This document shows positions 1 through 7,633 of a DNA stretch of 11,165 nt, in pieces (position 1 is the stretch's first letter; each line of letters opens with the position of its first letter). A program made the position numbers and the translations under genes. The notes beneath the pieces were generated by a model that ran no database searches, was not told the origin of the DNA, and saw only the letters and a list, made by a program, of their open reading frames with translations. The DNA lies in assembly GCA_017646485.1 (NCBI GenBank), contig JAGCML010000058.1:1-11165 (forward strand), in the 5' to 3' direction. This DNA comes from Kiritimatiellia bacterium. GTDB taxonomy: Bacteria; Verrucomicrobiota; Kiritimatiellia; RFP12; DVOR01.

Positions 1-162
1 ATGGGATGCAATGTGAGTTGTCCTTTTATTGGAAGCGCATTTGATGACAACTGGCAATTGGAAGATCCCACGGGAAAGTCGGATGAAGATTTTAAGCAAA
101 TCATTCAAGCCATTGAACAGCAGATCCTCCGCTTGAAAGAAACGCTTGCTAAAAGGATTTAG
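1..162 (+). CDS. arsC: Arsenate reductase / low-molecular-weight phosphatase family, C-terminal fragment
   Basis: This is the last 53 codons of a gene that begins before the window; the ATG at position 1 is an internal Met, not the start. The fragment opens with MGCNVSCP, followed by a DDNWQLEDPTGKSDE stretch and an amphipathic C-terminal helix. This matches the end of thioredoxin-coupled ArsC proteins of the LMW protein-tyrosine-phosphatase fold, which reduce arsenate to arsenite. In that family the two cysteines of this loop (here Cys3 and Cys7 of the fragment) form the redox relay with the P-loop nucleophile, which lies outside the window. Both relay cysteines are present, which favours arsenate reductase over a plain phosphatase. 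The gene ends at TAG 160-162 and converges on the acyltransferase gene across a shared terminator. The family call is fairly safe; the substrate is inferred. Confidence 0.8.
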   Translation: MGCNVSCPFIGSAFDDNWQLEDPTGKSDEDFKQIIQAIEQQILRLKETLAKRI

Positions 163-215
163 ATGTACAGCTGACACCCCTCAGTTAAAAGCTAACCTTC
201 AGGGCGACCTTAATC

Positions 216-249
216 AAAAAGAGCAGGCCATCAGAAGCCTGCTCTTTTT
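216..249. terminator. Bidirectional intrinsic terminator between convergent genes
   Basis: A perfect 13-bp inverted repeat runs from AAAAAGAGCAGGC (216-228) to GCCTGCTCTTTTT (237-249), separated by an 8-nt loop. The GC-rich core GAGCAGGC is flanked by an A-run on one side and a T-run on the other, so the hairpin reads as an intrinsic terminator on both strands. It lies between the stop of the arsC-like gene (162) and the stop of the minus-strand acyltransferase (267) and should end both transcripts. Confidence 0.92.
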
Positions 250-266
250 GTAGTTACGCAAATAAT

Positions 267-1394
267 TTAATGACGCGACCGCCACTGTTGAACACCCTGT
301 TTCAGCAACCACACCGTCACCCAAGCAACCACCAAGCCTCCCACAGCACAAACCAACATCTGATGTGCGCGTTCTGCAGTCAGAGCGCAGGTAATACCAC
401 TCAGCATCTTCCAAGCTGCTGCGCGGAAGTCAAAGAGTTTCGGCAAGAGATAAAACCACAATGCCGCGCTACCAAAGAAAGTGATTGGCATGAACCAACG
501 GCGTAAATTCCAGACATCCGTCAAACAATAAATGAATGCACAGAAGAGAAGTGTCCATCCCCCTGCCACACAAACATAGGTTGAGGTCCACAATTTCTTG
601 ATAATGGGCACCCACGGTGACGCAGCAAAGCCAACCCCAAGCAAAACTCCGCCAGCAAGGGCAATCCAAAGCGCCTTGTAACGTAGATTTGAACGCAACC
701 CGTCAGCTAAGAGCATCCCCAAGTAAGCCGTCAGGGGGGCGCCTAAGGTGGAGACTAACCCCTCTGGATCGAGGCCGTCAATTCCACTGGCATCTACACG
801 CCCAGGGAGAAAAGCTCGGTCAATCGCTCCAGCCCAATTATTCGTCATCGCATAAGGCGCCTCCCCTCCACAGAGTTCAAAGAGCCCTGCATACGCCAAA
901 AGCCCAGCAGGAAAGAAGGCCCAACGCCACTTAGTTGGAAGCGATACATAAGCAATCGCCGCGAGATAAACCCCTAACCCAATTCTTGCTAATACACTTG
1001 CATAGCGAATCTCACCAAACGAAATCGCAGAAAGCGCACCATTGTAAAGAAAGCCAAGAACAATCAAGAGGAGCGTGCGCAAAGAGAGTCGCACCCATCG
1101 CCGAAGGGCTGGCACCCCTTGTGCACATTGGCGTTCCCACGAATAGATAAAAGCTGCACCAGAAATAAGAAGAAAGGTGGGGAAAATCGCATCGTAAAAG
1201 GTGAATCCCTCCCAGACAACATGCCCCAATTGATATTGCATCCACTTTACCCCAGGAAGCCCAGGGAAGCAATAACAGAAAGCCAACAGCAAAACATCTC
1301 CGCCAGCAATTAGAAACATGCTCCATCCACGCACCACATCCAACATATGAATGCGTGTTGATTTTGAAATAGGCTGCGCCTCAGAAGTAGTCAT
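267..1394 (-). CDS. NagX/HGSNAT-like membrane acyltransferase (DUF5009/COG4299 type)
   Basis: A 375-residue polytopic membrane protein. After a short polar N-terminus it reads MLDVVRGWSMFLIAGG, then GHVVWEGFTFYDAIFPTFLL (about residues 57-76) and later DPEGLVSTLGAPLTAYLG. These are the hallmarks of the family that includes human heparan-alpha-glucosaminide N-acetyltransferase and bacterial NagX, which are thought to acetylate glucosamine units across a membrane. His58, in the GHxxWEGFT motif, lines up with the proposed active-site histidine of the human enzyme (His269). Roughly ten hydrophobic segments fill the rest. The ATG at 1394 is preceded by a good GGAGG ribosome site. The gene starts 37 nt after holA ends and is probably co-transcribed with it. 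It ends at the bidirectional terminator. The sugar substrate cannot be read from the sequence; a role in amino-sugar or glycan salvage is a guess from the family. Confidence 0.8.
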   Translation of the reverse strand: MTTSEAQPISKSTRIHMLDVVRGWSMFLIAGGDVLLLAFCYCFPGLPGVKWMQYQLGHVVWEGFTFYDAIFPTFLLISGAAFIYSWERQCAQGVPALRRWVRLSLRTLLLIVLGFLYNGALSAISFGEIRYASVLARIGLGVYLAAIAYVSLPTKWRWAFFPAGLLAYAGLFELCGGEAPYAMTNNWAGAIDRAFLPGRVDASGIDGLDPEGLVSTLGAPLTAYLGMLLADGLRSNLRYKALWIALAGGVLLGVGFAASPWVPIIKKLWTSTYVCVAGGWTLLFCAFIYCLTDVWNLRRWFMPITFFGSAALWFYLLPKLFDFRAAAWKMLSGITCALTAERAHQMLVCAVGGLVVAWVTVWLLKQGVQQWRSRH

Positions 1395-1431
1395 CAGACT
1401 TCCTCCTCAATCCTCTTAGAAATGAAACGAA

Positions 1432-2505
1432 TTAGCGTTGCCGTGCGGGACGGCGAGCAACAATGCGCAACAGTACGGGTTCGACAATCGCCCACGGATC
1501 TTGAGAAGTCGAATCCACCAGCTTAAAGCGCATTTCAATGGCGTAGTGACGCGCTGCACGAAGTTCATTGAGCGTATAACGTCTGGCGGCTTCAATAAGC
1601 TTCGTCAGGACAAATCCCTGCTGACGTGCGAGACGTTGAGGCAATTGTTCAATGGGCAAATGCCACTGCCCGCCGACCAACCATTGCCGTTCCAACGCAT
1701 CTGCGATCGCACACAAATCATTTAAAGTATTAATCAATACAGCTGCAGCTGCAAATGCCGCATTCTTATCAATGCGCAACCGCTCGACGCCACGCGCCAC
1801 TTGAAGCGGTGAACGGAGTTGAATCGCAGAGACTAAATCAAAGGGTTCACCACTTGCGACCGAAGAGGTCACCGCCTCTAAGTCCTCCATCGTCACCGTA
1901 TCACGCGAAGGACCGATATACATCTTGAGCTTTTCGAGTTCCGAATGTAACGTTCGAGTGTCTGCGCCCACACGCTGTGCGAAGGCAGAACGCAGCGGTG
2001 CTGGCATCTTTAAGCCCGTGGACTCTAAAAGGCCAGGCAAACGTTCTAATGCAATCTTTTCCTGATTAGACGAACGAACTTCTACACCGCAAATCTCTAA
2101 TTTTCCTGTTGACTTTACCCATTTGGCGAAACGAGTCGTCTGCGGGCAACTATCCGCTGTAATCACCAGGTGATGCCCTTCTGGGAGTGCGGTGCCTTGA
2201 AGCGTTTCACAGAAAGCAGCCACCGCATCCTTCGCGGCTTGCGCTTCCACGGCTCGGCTCTTCACGCCAGGCAAGAAGTTCACATCACGCAACCACACCA
2301 CCTTGCCGCCACCAAAGAAACTATCAGTAAAGAGTGATTCCTCTGCACGATTCAAGGCCGATAAAACCTCTTCACACTTATCACATCGCGCATCAATTGT
2401 TTCTAAACCAAAATCCCGTTCCGAAGCTGGCACTAAGGTATCAATGACACGTTTAGCGCCCTCGGTTTTCAAATATTCATCAGGACCTGCGAAAAGATAA
2501 ACCAC
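1432..2505 (-). CDS. holA: DNA polymerase III subunit delta
   Basis: Delta is the clamp-loader subunit that opens the beta sliding clamp at the replication fork. The N-terminus VVYLFAGPDEYL is typical of HolA. Further on, ESLFTDSFFGGGKVVWLRD carries the Leu-Phe pair (about residues 58-59 with the start used here) that in E. coli delta inserts into the beta clamp. The rest has the AAA+-like helical collar pattern expected of delta. I place the start at the GTG at 2505, giving 357 residues (E. coli 343). It is preceded by GAAGGTGAGG five bases upstream. The reading frame stays open back to a GTG at 2562, but those extra 19 codons encode a terminator hairpin and have no ribosome site. The acyltransferase gene follows 37 nt downstream. 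With a terminator directly upstream, expression probably relies on read-through from kdsD or a promoter inside it. Confidence 0.88.
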   Translation of the reverse strand: MVYLFAGPDEYLKTEGAKRVIDTLVPASERDFGLETIDARCDKCEEVLSALNRAEESLFTDSFFGGGKVVWLRDVNFLPGVKSRAVEAQAAKDAVAAFCETLQGTALPEGHHLVITADSCPQTTRFAKWVKSTGKLEICGVEVRSSNQEKIALERLPGLLESTGLKMPAPLRSAFAQRVGADTRTLHSELEKLKMYIGPSRDTVTMEDLEAVTSSVASGEPFDLVSAIQLRSPLQVARGVERLRIDKNAAFAAAAVLINTLNDLCAIADALERQWLVGGQWHLPIEQLPQRLARQQGFVLTKLIEAARRYTLNELRAARHYAIEMRFKLVDSTSQDPWAIVEPVLLRIVARRPARQR

Positions 2506-2523
2506 GCCACCCTCACCTTCAAT

Positions 2524-2571
2524 AAAAAACGACGCGCGTCTGACGAGAACCGTCAAGCACACACGCGTCGT
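2524..2571 (-). terminator. Intrinsic terminator/attenuator between kdsD and holA
   Basis: Read on the minus strand, an outer 11-bp stem pairs ACGACGCGTGT (2571-2561) with ACGCGCGTCGT (2539-2529), with one G-U pair. An inner 5-bp stem pairs TGACG with CGTCA (2555-2551 with 2545-2541) around a 5-nt loop. Six T residues follow at 2529-2524. The hairpin starts 13 bases after the kdsD stop and ends 18 bases before the holA GTG. This is the classic form of a Rho-independent terminator. Because no promoter is evident in the short stretch after it, it may act as a partial terminator that sets a lower level of holA mRNA. Confidence 0.78.
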
Positions 2572-2583
2572 TCTTCATTTTCA

Positions 2584-3567
2584 TTAAAGAATCTTCATAC
2601 GTGGCAAATCCTGAATATCGATCGTACCGACCAAACATCCAGTTTCATCCACCACGGGAAGGTCATCAACCTTATGGTGTTCGAAAATATGAAGCACTTC
2701 AACAGCCAATGCGCCCAAGGAGACGCTAATTGGATTGTGAATCATCACTTCGGTAATCTTGCGTGCCATGGGGTCACCATCCACATTTGAGAAGAGACGG
2801 CGCAAGTCACCATCGGTGAAAATACCCAAAAGCTTTCCATCTGCATCTACGACGCAGGCGCAGCCAGCCTTTGCAGAGGTCATTGCCACCACAGCATCCT
2901 TCACAGAAGCCGTTTCAGGCAACGACACCAAGCGTTCGCCAGAGCGCATGATGTCCTTTACGCGGAAAAGCAACGCACGACCGATTGCACCTGCAGGGTG
3001 ATAAAGGGCGAAGTTTTCCTTCTTAAAGCCACGGGCTTCCAAGAGCACCATTGCTAATGCATCGCCCAAGGCTAAGGTGGCGGTGGTGGAGGTGGTGGGA
3101 GCCATATTGAAGGGGCATGCTTCAGGACCGCAATCAATGTGATAGACCCAATCAGAATCCTTGGCGAGCGAGGATTCGAGGTTGCCCGTCATACCAATAA
3201 TCTTCACGCCAATACGACGCAAGGAGGGCAAGAGACGAATCACTTCATCCGATTCACCAGAGAAGCTAATCGCCAAAACAATATCCTTTTCGGTCACCAT
3301 ACCGAGGTCACCGTGCATAGCCTGCACAGGATTCAACAACACTGCGGTTGTGCCCGTGCTTGCCATGGTTGCAGCAATCTTTTCACCCACGTGGATATTC
3401 TTACCCACGCCCGTCACAACCAACTTACCTCCCTGCTCTAACGAGGAGAGGATTGCATCGGTAATCTGACAAAACGTCTCATTCAATGCGGTATCGGCTT
3501 TACGCAAACCTTCAATTTCCACCGCAATGACTTCATGTGCTCTAACCAACATTTCTTCGTGTGTCAT
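2584..3567 (-). CDS. kdsD: Arabinose-5-phosphate isomerase (KpsF/GutQ family)
   Basis: Interconverts ribulose 5-phosphate and arabinose 5-phosphate, the first committed step to Kdo for lipopolysaccharide. The protein is 327 residues (E. coli KdsD 328). It has an N-terminal SIS domain (about 40-180) and two CBS domains (about 205-262 and 268-325). The signature GVGKNIHVGEKIAATMASTG and MHGDLGM are present. Residues shown to matter in E. coli KdsD align at a constant offset of three: Lys56, His85, Glu108, Glu149 (in GPEACP) and His190 (in YHPAG). The E. coli GKSGH is GKNIH here, a substitution in the sugar-binding loop that I cannot interpret. A strong AGGAGGT ribosome site lies 7 nt before the ATG. 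The metalloregulator gene ends 52 nt upstream and a terminator follows. It supports an LPS-type outer membrane for the host. Confidence 0.93.
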   Translation of the reverse strand: MTHEEMLVRAHEVIAVEIEGLRKADTALNETFCQITDAILSSLEQGGKLVVTGVGKNIHVGEKIAATMASTGTTAVLLNPVQAMHGDLGMVTEKDIVLAISFSGESDEVIRLLPSLRRIGVKIIGMTGNLESSLAKDSDWVYHIDCGPEACPFNMAPTTSTTATLALGDALAMVLLEARGFKKENFALYHPAGAIGRALLFRVKDIMRSGERLVSLPETASVKDAVVAMTSAKAGCACVVDADGKLLGIFTDGDLRRLFSNVDGDPMARKITEVMIHNPISVSLGALAVEVLHIFEHHKVDDLPVVDETGCLVGTIDIQDLPRMKIL

Positions 3568-3619
3568 CGTTAAGACCTCCTGGAAAGAAAATCGTTAAGG
3601 GTTACTTTTACTGCAAAAC

Positions 3620-4054
3620 TTATTCAAATCGTTGACGAAGCATCGCCCGATTGGCCTCATCTGCGAAGAAATCGTTTAATGCATTTAAACGTGCAATTAA
3701 ACGATCATCCATCACGTGTTCCAAACGGCATGCCGTCTCCCCTGCTTCGACTTCTGGCAGAGAGAGAACATTCTTCAAAAAGACAGTTAAAATCTGATGG
3801 CGCCCAATCACCCGTTCGGCGGCAACAAGCCCCTTCTTCGTCAGGGTGACGGGATAATTGGAGTCATAATTGAGGTAGCCATGACGGCACAAAACACCGA
3901 GTGCATTCGTAACAGACGGCATTTTTACCTTCATCAAACGCGCAATTTCGCTCGTATGAGCGTGGCCATGTTCATCAATCAAATGCTTAATCGCCTCAAG
4001 ATAATCTTCAAGGCTCTCAGTCAATTCAAAAGGTTTTCCGTCTGCTGTGCGCAT
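3620..4054 (-). CDS. DtxR/MntR-family metal-dependent transcriptional regulator
   Basis: Cytoplasmic metal-sensing repressor of about 144 residues. An N-terminal winged helix-turn-helix (HTSEIARLMKVKMPSVTNAL) is followed by the dimerisation and metal-binding helices. It lacks the C-terminal SH3-like domain of DtxR, so it is MntR-like in length. Candidate metal ligands, counted from the GTG at 4072, are Asp23 and Glu26 in EDYLEAI, His92 in GRHQIL, and Cys115, Glu118 and His119 in ACRLEHV. MntR of B. subtilis has Glu where Cys115 stands, whereas DtxR has Cys; the Asp plus Cys mix occurs in many COG1321 proteins and leaves Mn versus Fe open. I choose the ATG at 4054, which has GGAGAG at the right distance. 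The upstream GTG at 4072 has no ribosome site and would precede the predicted transcription start. The target genes are not visible in the window. Confidence 0.88.
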   Translation of the reverse strand: MRTADGKPFELTESLEDYLEAIKHLIDEHGHAHTSEIARLMKVKMPSVTNALGVLCRHGYLNYDSNYPVTLTKKGLVAAERVIGRHQILTVFLKNVLSLPEVEAGETACRLEHVMDDRLIARLNALNDFFADEANRAMLRQRFE

Positions 4055-4076
4055 GCGACTCTCCAAGTTCACTTTA

Positions 4077-4110
4077 AGTATAGCATAAACGCAACGTTTT
4101 TACCTTGCAA
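4077..4110 (-). promoter_or_regulatory. Promoter of the metalloregulator gene (extended -10)
   Basis: On the minus strand TGCTATACT reads as an extended -10, with TATACT at 4082-4077. A TTGCAA at 4110-4105 overlaps the end of the prenyltransferase gene. It sits 17 nt from an alternative -10 (TATGCT, 4087-4082) and 22 nt from TATACT. Expected transcription begins near 4070, consistent with translation from the ATG at 4054. The stretch TTTATGCTATACTTAAA also has imperfect dyad symmetry (TTTA/TAAA arms), so it could host an autoregulatory site; this is speculative. Confidence 0.55.
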
Positions 4111-5155
4111 AGGTTAAAATAAACCCACAAGAAGCTACCCAAAGGATACCCGTTAAAATGAGGATAGGATCACGCAAAAAGAGATTTTCAGGCACTGCAG
4201 CGCGTTGTTCTTGATAGGTCAAGCGCAGATAACGGAAGAGACCTAAGATAACAAAGGGGAGCGTGTAAACCAAATGTTCTGTCCCGAAATTCGCCACCGT
4301 CTTCGGGGCAAGCGTGTAAAGTGCATAACACGCAGCCGTCACAGAGGCGGCAATGCCAATTTCAAAATCCAGAATACGCGGTTCATTTGAGGTGGGCACA
4401 GGCTGACCTTTCACAAAGAACGCGCTTCTCCGCTTGCACAAGGCCACAAAGAGTGCGCCGCAAAAGACGCAGAGCATCAACCAAGACGAGAGATACACCT
4501 GCACCACTACTGCCCCAGCGACTGCTCGCAAGAGGAAGCCAACGGCCAAGACAATCACCCCAATGTCCGACAAGCGCTTGACCAAGAAGGTGTAGAGCAA
4601 TTGTAAAACGACATACGCAACGCAGACAAAGAGAAAGTTCAGCTGGCCTTCACGTAAACCAATCCACGCAGCCCCCGCAAGCCCTGCTCCTAAGCACAAA
4701 ACGGCCAAAGGAATCGCCGCACCAAAGGAGACCTTGCGCGCCACAATGGGGCGATGTTGCTTTAAGGGATGCTTACGATCGGTGGAGACATCACAGAGGT
4801 CATTTACGACATACGCCGCAGCGGAAATCAAAATGAAGGATGCCACAGCCACAGCCAAAGTGACCGCGACCGACATCGGATTAGTCTTCACCGTTTGCAC
4901 AAAGACACTCTCTGCCTGCGCATGATCGAAGAAGGCAAAGAAGGGCGCTGCCAACAAAAGTAAATTCTTCACCCACTGCCCCGGACGGAGACACTTGAGC
5001 AAATCAATCACTTTATTTGTGTAGAGCGCCTCACAAGACTGATGGTCCGACCAGTCTGCGCTTTCTCCAAAGGCTCGCGCAGCATTCTTGCGAGGCTTGG
5101 CACTTCGATGATACACACGGCCATGCGAACCGTTACCGCGGCGAAAGTTTTCCAT
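4100..5155 (-). CDS. UbiA-family prenyltransferase, similar to decaprenyl-phosphate phosphoribosyltransferase
   Basis: An integral membrane protein of 351 residues. From about residue 50 it reads IDLLKCLRPGQWVKNLLLLA, then AAAYVVNDLCDVSTDRKHP with the NDxxDxxxD metal/phosphate motif at 118-126, then LKQHRPI. Later come YTFLVKRLSDIGVIVLAVGF, LLRAVAGA and, near the end, YTLPFVILGLFRYLRLTY. This pattern fits UbiA proteins of the Rv3806c type, which attach phosphoribose to polyprenyl phosphate on the way to arabinofuranosyl donors, better than ubiquinone or menaquinone enzymes. About nine membrane segments are expected. The ATG lies one base after the rho stop, with AAGGAT inside the rho end as ribosome site, so translation is probably coupled. 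The first 48 residues are polar, basic and atypical for the family. No DprE1/DprE2-like partner is in the window, so the product is uncertain. Confidence 0.78.
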   Translation of the reverse strand: MENFRRGNGSHGRVYHRSAKPRKNAARAFGESADWSDHQSCEALYTNKVIDLLKCLRPGQWVKNLLLLAAPFFAFFDHAQAESVFVQTVKTNPMSVAVTLAVAVASFILISAAAYVVNDLCDVSTDRKHPLKQHRPIVARKVSFGAAIPLAVLCLGAGLAGAAWIGLREGQLNFLFVCVAYVVLQLLYTFLVKRLSDIGVIVLAVGFLLRAVAGAVVVQVYLSSWLMLCVFCGALFVALCKRRSAFFVKGQPVPTSNEPRILDFEIGIAASVTAACYALYTLAPKTVANFGTEHLVYTLPFVILGLFRYLRLTYQEQRAAVPENLFLRDPILILTGILWVASCGFILTFAR

Positions 5156-5156
5156 T

Positions 5157-6911
5157 TTAATTATCCTTGATGCTCATCAGGAATTCTACATTTGATGCCG
5201 TCAGACGCAACCGCTTCAAGAGAATATCCATCGCTTCATTCGGCCCAACAGGTGTGAGCACCTTTCGCATGGACCAAATACGTGACAATTCATCGGGATG
5301 CACCAACAAATCTTCCTTACGCGTACCCGACAATTCAATATTGATTGCGGGGAAGATGCGACGATCCGAAAGACCACGATCCAACTTCAATTCCATGTTG
5401 CCCGTGCCCTTAAACTCTTCGAAGATCACATCATCCATCTTACTACCCGTTTCAATCAACGCCGTAGCCAAAATGGTCAAAGAGCCTCCATTTTCAATAT
5501 TACGCGCAGCACCGAAGAAGCGCTTCGGCTTATGCATGGCATTCGCATCCAAACCACCCGAAAGGATCTTTCCAGAGTGCGGTGCGGCAGTGTTATACGC
5601 ACGCGCCAAACGGGTAATGGAGTCCAAAAGGATTACTACATCTTTACCGCTCTCCACCTTTCGCTTTGCCACTTCAATCACCATTTCAGAAACGGCACAG
5701 TGACGTTGCGGCTCTTCATCAAAGGTAGAGGAGAAGACTTGTGCCTTCGTATTGCGCTGCATATCGGTCACTTCTTCAGGACGTTCATCGATAAGCAACA
5801 CAATCAGTTCGACATTGGGATAATTCGTGCTAATTGCATTAGCAATCTTCTGCAAGAGTACCGTCTTACCAGTACGTGGCGGAGCCACAATCAGACCACG
5901 TTGACCAAAGCCGACCGGCGTAAAAAGGTCCATCACGCGGGTGGAATATTCATTCCGCTCGGTCTCCAAAAGGATACGACGATTGGGGAAGACAGGCGTC
6001 AGATATTCAAAGTGTGCGATACGCTTCGCCTGCTCCACCGGCAGACCATTAATTAAAGAGACGCTGGATAATGCGAAGAAACGATCACGGTCACGCGGTT
6101 CGCGCAGAGGCCCTTCAACCAAATCACCCGTGCGCAAACCATGGCGACGGATTTGCTGTTGGCTCACATAGACATCTTCAGGGCACTGTAAGTAGTTATT
6201 CGCGGCCGAACGCAGAAAACCAAAGCCCTCATTCAGCGTTTCCAAGGTACCCGTCGCAATGACCGTTCCCTTACGACGCAAATAAACACGAATTAACTCC
6301 ATCACCACTTCATGACGACGCAGATTAATTGCATCCTCTGCACGATCTGCGGGCAACATCGCCACTAATTCTTCAAAGGGCACATGTTCTAAATGTTTCA
6401 AATAGAGCGGTGGAGCATCTTCAGGAAGCGGTTCATACTGCGGTGCATTCGTCGGTTGGCCACCATTGGGACGTTGCTTATTGCGCTTATCATTGCGATC
6501 CCACTTATTCTTGCGTGTTTCCCAACGTGGCGCAGAAGCCTCCTCGGTCACAGGTTCGACGGGAGGTTGCACCTCAGGCTGTTCGGGTTCGACCGGTTGC
6601 TCAATTGGAGCTTCAGGCTCCACGGGGGCGACGACCGGAGTCTCTATCGTCAAATCAGATTCTTGTACAATCGGCTCACACGCAGCACTCGTCTCAGCCG
6701 TGGGCAACATAGAAGGAAACGCTTCTCCAGAGATAATCTTTTCAGGCGTTGGAAAATCAGGTTCAGGCACTGGCCCATTCATACGTTTAGCGGCGCGTGG
6801 CTTTGCAATCGGACGCGTTGTGCGAGGACGTTCCCCTTCACCTAATGCCGTTGGGCGTGCCACGCGACGTGCTCGACTTGCAGGACCCTGTATTTTCTGT
6901 TCTTCTTCCAT
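5157..6911 (-). CDS. rho: Transcription termination factor Rho
   Basis: Hexameric RNA-dependent ATPase/helicase that ends transcription of untranslated RNA. The length is 584 residues against 419 in E. coli. The difference is a 165-residue N-terminal extension rich in Pro, Glu, Val, Arg and Asn, including a VEPE/QPE repeat (about 96-122) and an Arg/Lys/Asn-rich stretch (about 130-150). The primary RNA-binding domain follows (about 215-285, with NEGFGFLRS). The ATPase core has Walker A APPRTGKT (343-350), [13 protein letters not shown] with the catalytic Glu region (374-386), Walker [18 protein letters not shown] (425-440), [20 protein letters not shown] (451-470) and [15 protein letters not shown] (498-512). 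All core motifs are intact. It begins 18 nt after coaE and ends one base before the prenyltransferase gene. The start ATG has AAGG about 11 nt upstream. Confidence 0.97.
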   Translation of the reverse strand: MEEEQKIQGPASRARRVARPTALGEGERPRTTRPIAKPRAAKRMNGPVPEPDFPTPEKIISGEAFPSMLPTAETSAACEPIVQESDLTIETPVVAPVEPEAPIEQPVEPEQPEVQPPVEPVTEEASAPRWETRKNKWDRNDKRNKQRPNGGQPTNAPQYEPLPEDAPPLYLKHLEHVPFEELVAMLPADRAEDAINLRRHEVVMELIRVYLRRKGTVIATGTLETLNEGFGFLRSAANNYLQCPEDVYVSQQQIRRHGLRTGDLVEGPLREPRDRDRFFALSSVSLINGLPVEQAKRIAHFEYLTPVFPNRRILLETERNEYSTRVMDLFTPVGFGQRGLIVAPPRTGKTVLLQKIANAISTNYPNVELIVLLIDERPEEVTDMQRNTKAQVFSSTFDEEPQRHCAVSEMVIEVAKRKVESGKDVVILLDSITRLARAYNTAAPHSGKILSGGLDANAMHKPKRFFGAARNIENGGSLTILATALIETGSKMDDVIFEEFKGTGNMELKLDRGLSDRRIFPAINIELSGTRKEDLLVHPDELSRIWSMRKVLTPVGPNEAMDILLKRLRLTASNVEFLMSIKDN

Positions 6912-6929
6912 GATGCATTTACCTTAAAA

Positions 6930-7532
6930 CTAACAGAAATCTCGTCTCCATTGTGCAACTAAAGCCTCCACTTGAGCTTTAAGTGCTACTGGATCATCCG
7001 TATCATTTTCCAAAATCCAATCTGAACGACGAACCTTCTCAGCCAAATCCATCTGAGCATTTAATCGTGCTACTGCGGCCTCCGTCGTCATCCCACGTGC
7101 TTGACACATCCTGCGAACTTGCGTTGTACGCGTCGCATTCACACAGACGACACCGCTCCATCCCTTCTCCCATCCACACTCATAGAGCAATGCTGCTGAA
7201 AAGACTGAAATCTCCCCCTCCTTCGCCTGTGCCAACCACGCATCTGTCGCCTGTCGCACTAACGGGTGAATCAACCGCTCTAACCGTTCTCGCGCCTGCG
7301 CATCCCGAAAGACACAAGACGCCAGCGCCTGACGATCAATGCCGCCATCCGCCGCTAACACGCCCTCACCAAATGCCGAAACAATCGTTGCGACAGCTTC
7401 CCCTCCGGGTGCTTCTAAATCTCGCACCACTTGGTCTGCATCCAATACGCGACAACCGAACGCTCTAAAACAAGCTTCAGCCATACTTTTACCGCATGCA
7501 ATGCCGCCAGTCAACGCAAATGCTAATGACAT
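6930..7532 (-). CDS. coaE: Dephospho-CoA kinase
   Basis: Catalyses the last step of coenzyme A synthesis, phosphorylating the ribose 3'-hydroxyl of dephospho-CoA with ATP. The 200-residue length is normal. The P-loop is GGIACGKS (9-16, usually GGIGSGKS). DADQVV (31-36), IHP (88-90), the lid-region segment RMCQARGMTTEAAVARLNAQM (split about 141-151 and 151-161) and a late SDWILEND strand are all in family order. The usual PLLFE is SAALLYE here (112-118). The ATG at 7532 has no Shine-Dalgarno sequence. The 30 bases before it are strongly T-rich on the coding strand, with CCCTTTTTT, so initiation may depend on ribosomal protein S1 or an unstructured leader. It leads a tight cluster with rho and the prenyltransferase, driven by a promoter in the gap upstream. 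Confidence 0.93.
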   Translation of the reverse strand: MSLAFALTGGIACGKSMAEACFRAFGCRVLDADQVVRDLEAPGGEAVATIVSAFGEGVLAADGGIDRQALASCVFRDAQARERLERLIHPLVRQATDAWLAQAKEGEISVFSAALLYECGWEKGWSGVVCVNATRTTQVRRMCQARGMTTEAAVARLNAQMDLAEKVRRSDWILENDTDDPVALKAQVEALVAQWRRDFC

Positions 7533-7604
7533 AAATCAACAAAAAAGGGAAACAAAGAAATCTGGACCTTTTGCCCAATCAAGAATTACATTAAAGATAA
7601 CTGA

Positions 7605-7633
7605 ATGATAGCATATTCCATACACGATGTACA
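7605..7633 (-). promoter_or_regulatory. Promoter of the coaE-rho cluster
   Basis: On the minus strand a -35 TGTACA (7633-7628, four of six consensus bases) is separated by exactly 17 nt from a -10 TATCAT (7610-7605, five of six). The -10 is extended by TGC (7613-7611). Transcription should start near 7598, leaving an untranslated leader of about 66 nt before coaE. The -35 hexamer lies inside one arm of the inverted repeat at 7628-7667. Confidence 0.6.

Noticed and set aside
2506-2562. Longer holA beginning at the GTG at 2562
   Set aside because: No ribosome site, extra residues unlike HolA N-termini, and the stretch encodes a terminator hairpin.
3568-3619. Repeated TTAACGAT in the gap between the metalloregulator and kdsD
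   Set aside because: Two 8-bp copies in a short AT-rich gap are within chance expectation, and no regulatory layout supports them.
5298-6056. A 252-codon plus-strand open frame inside rho
   Set aside because: It lies fully antisense to the intact Rho ATPase core, shows no family motif, and its composition is what the complement of a conserved gene gives.
6393-6927. Overlapping plus-strand open frames of about 150 codons opposite the Rho N-terminus
   Set aside because: They mirror the repetitive Pro/Glu/Val codons of the Rho extension, have no ribosome site or recognisable domain, and overlap each other.
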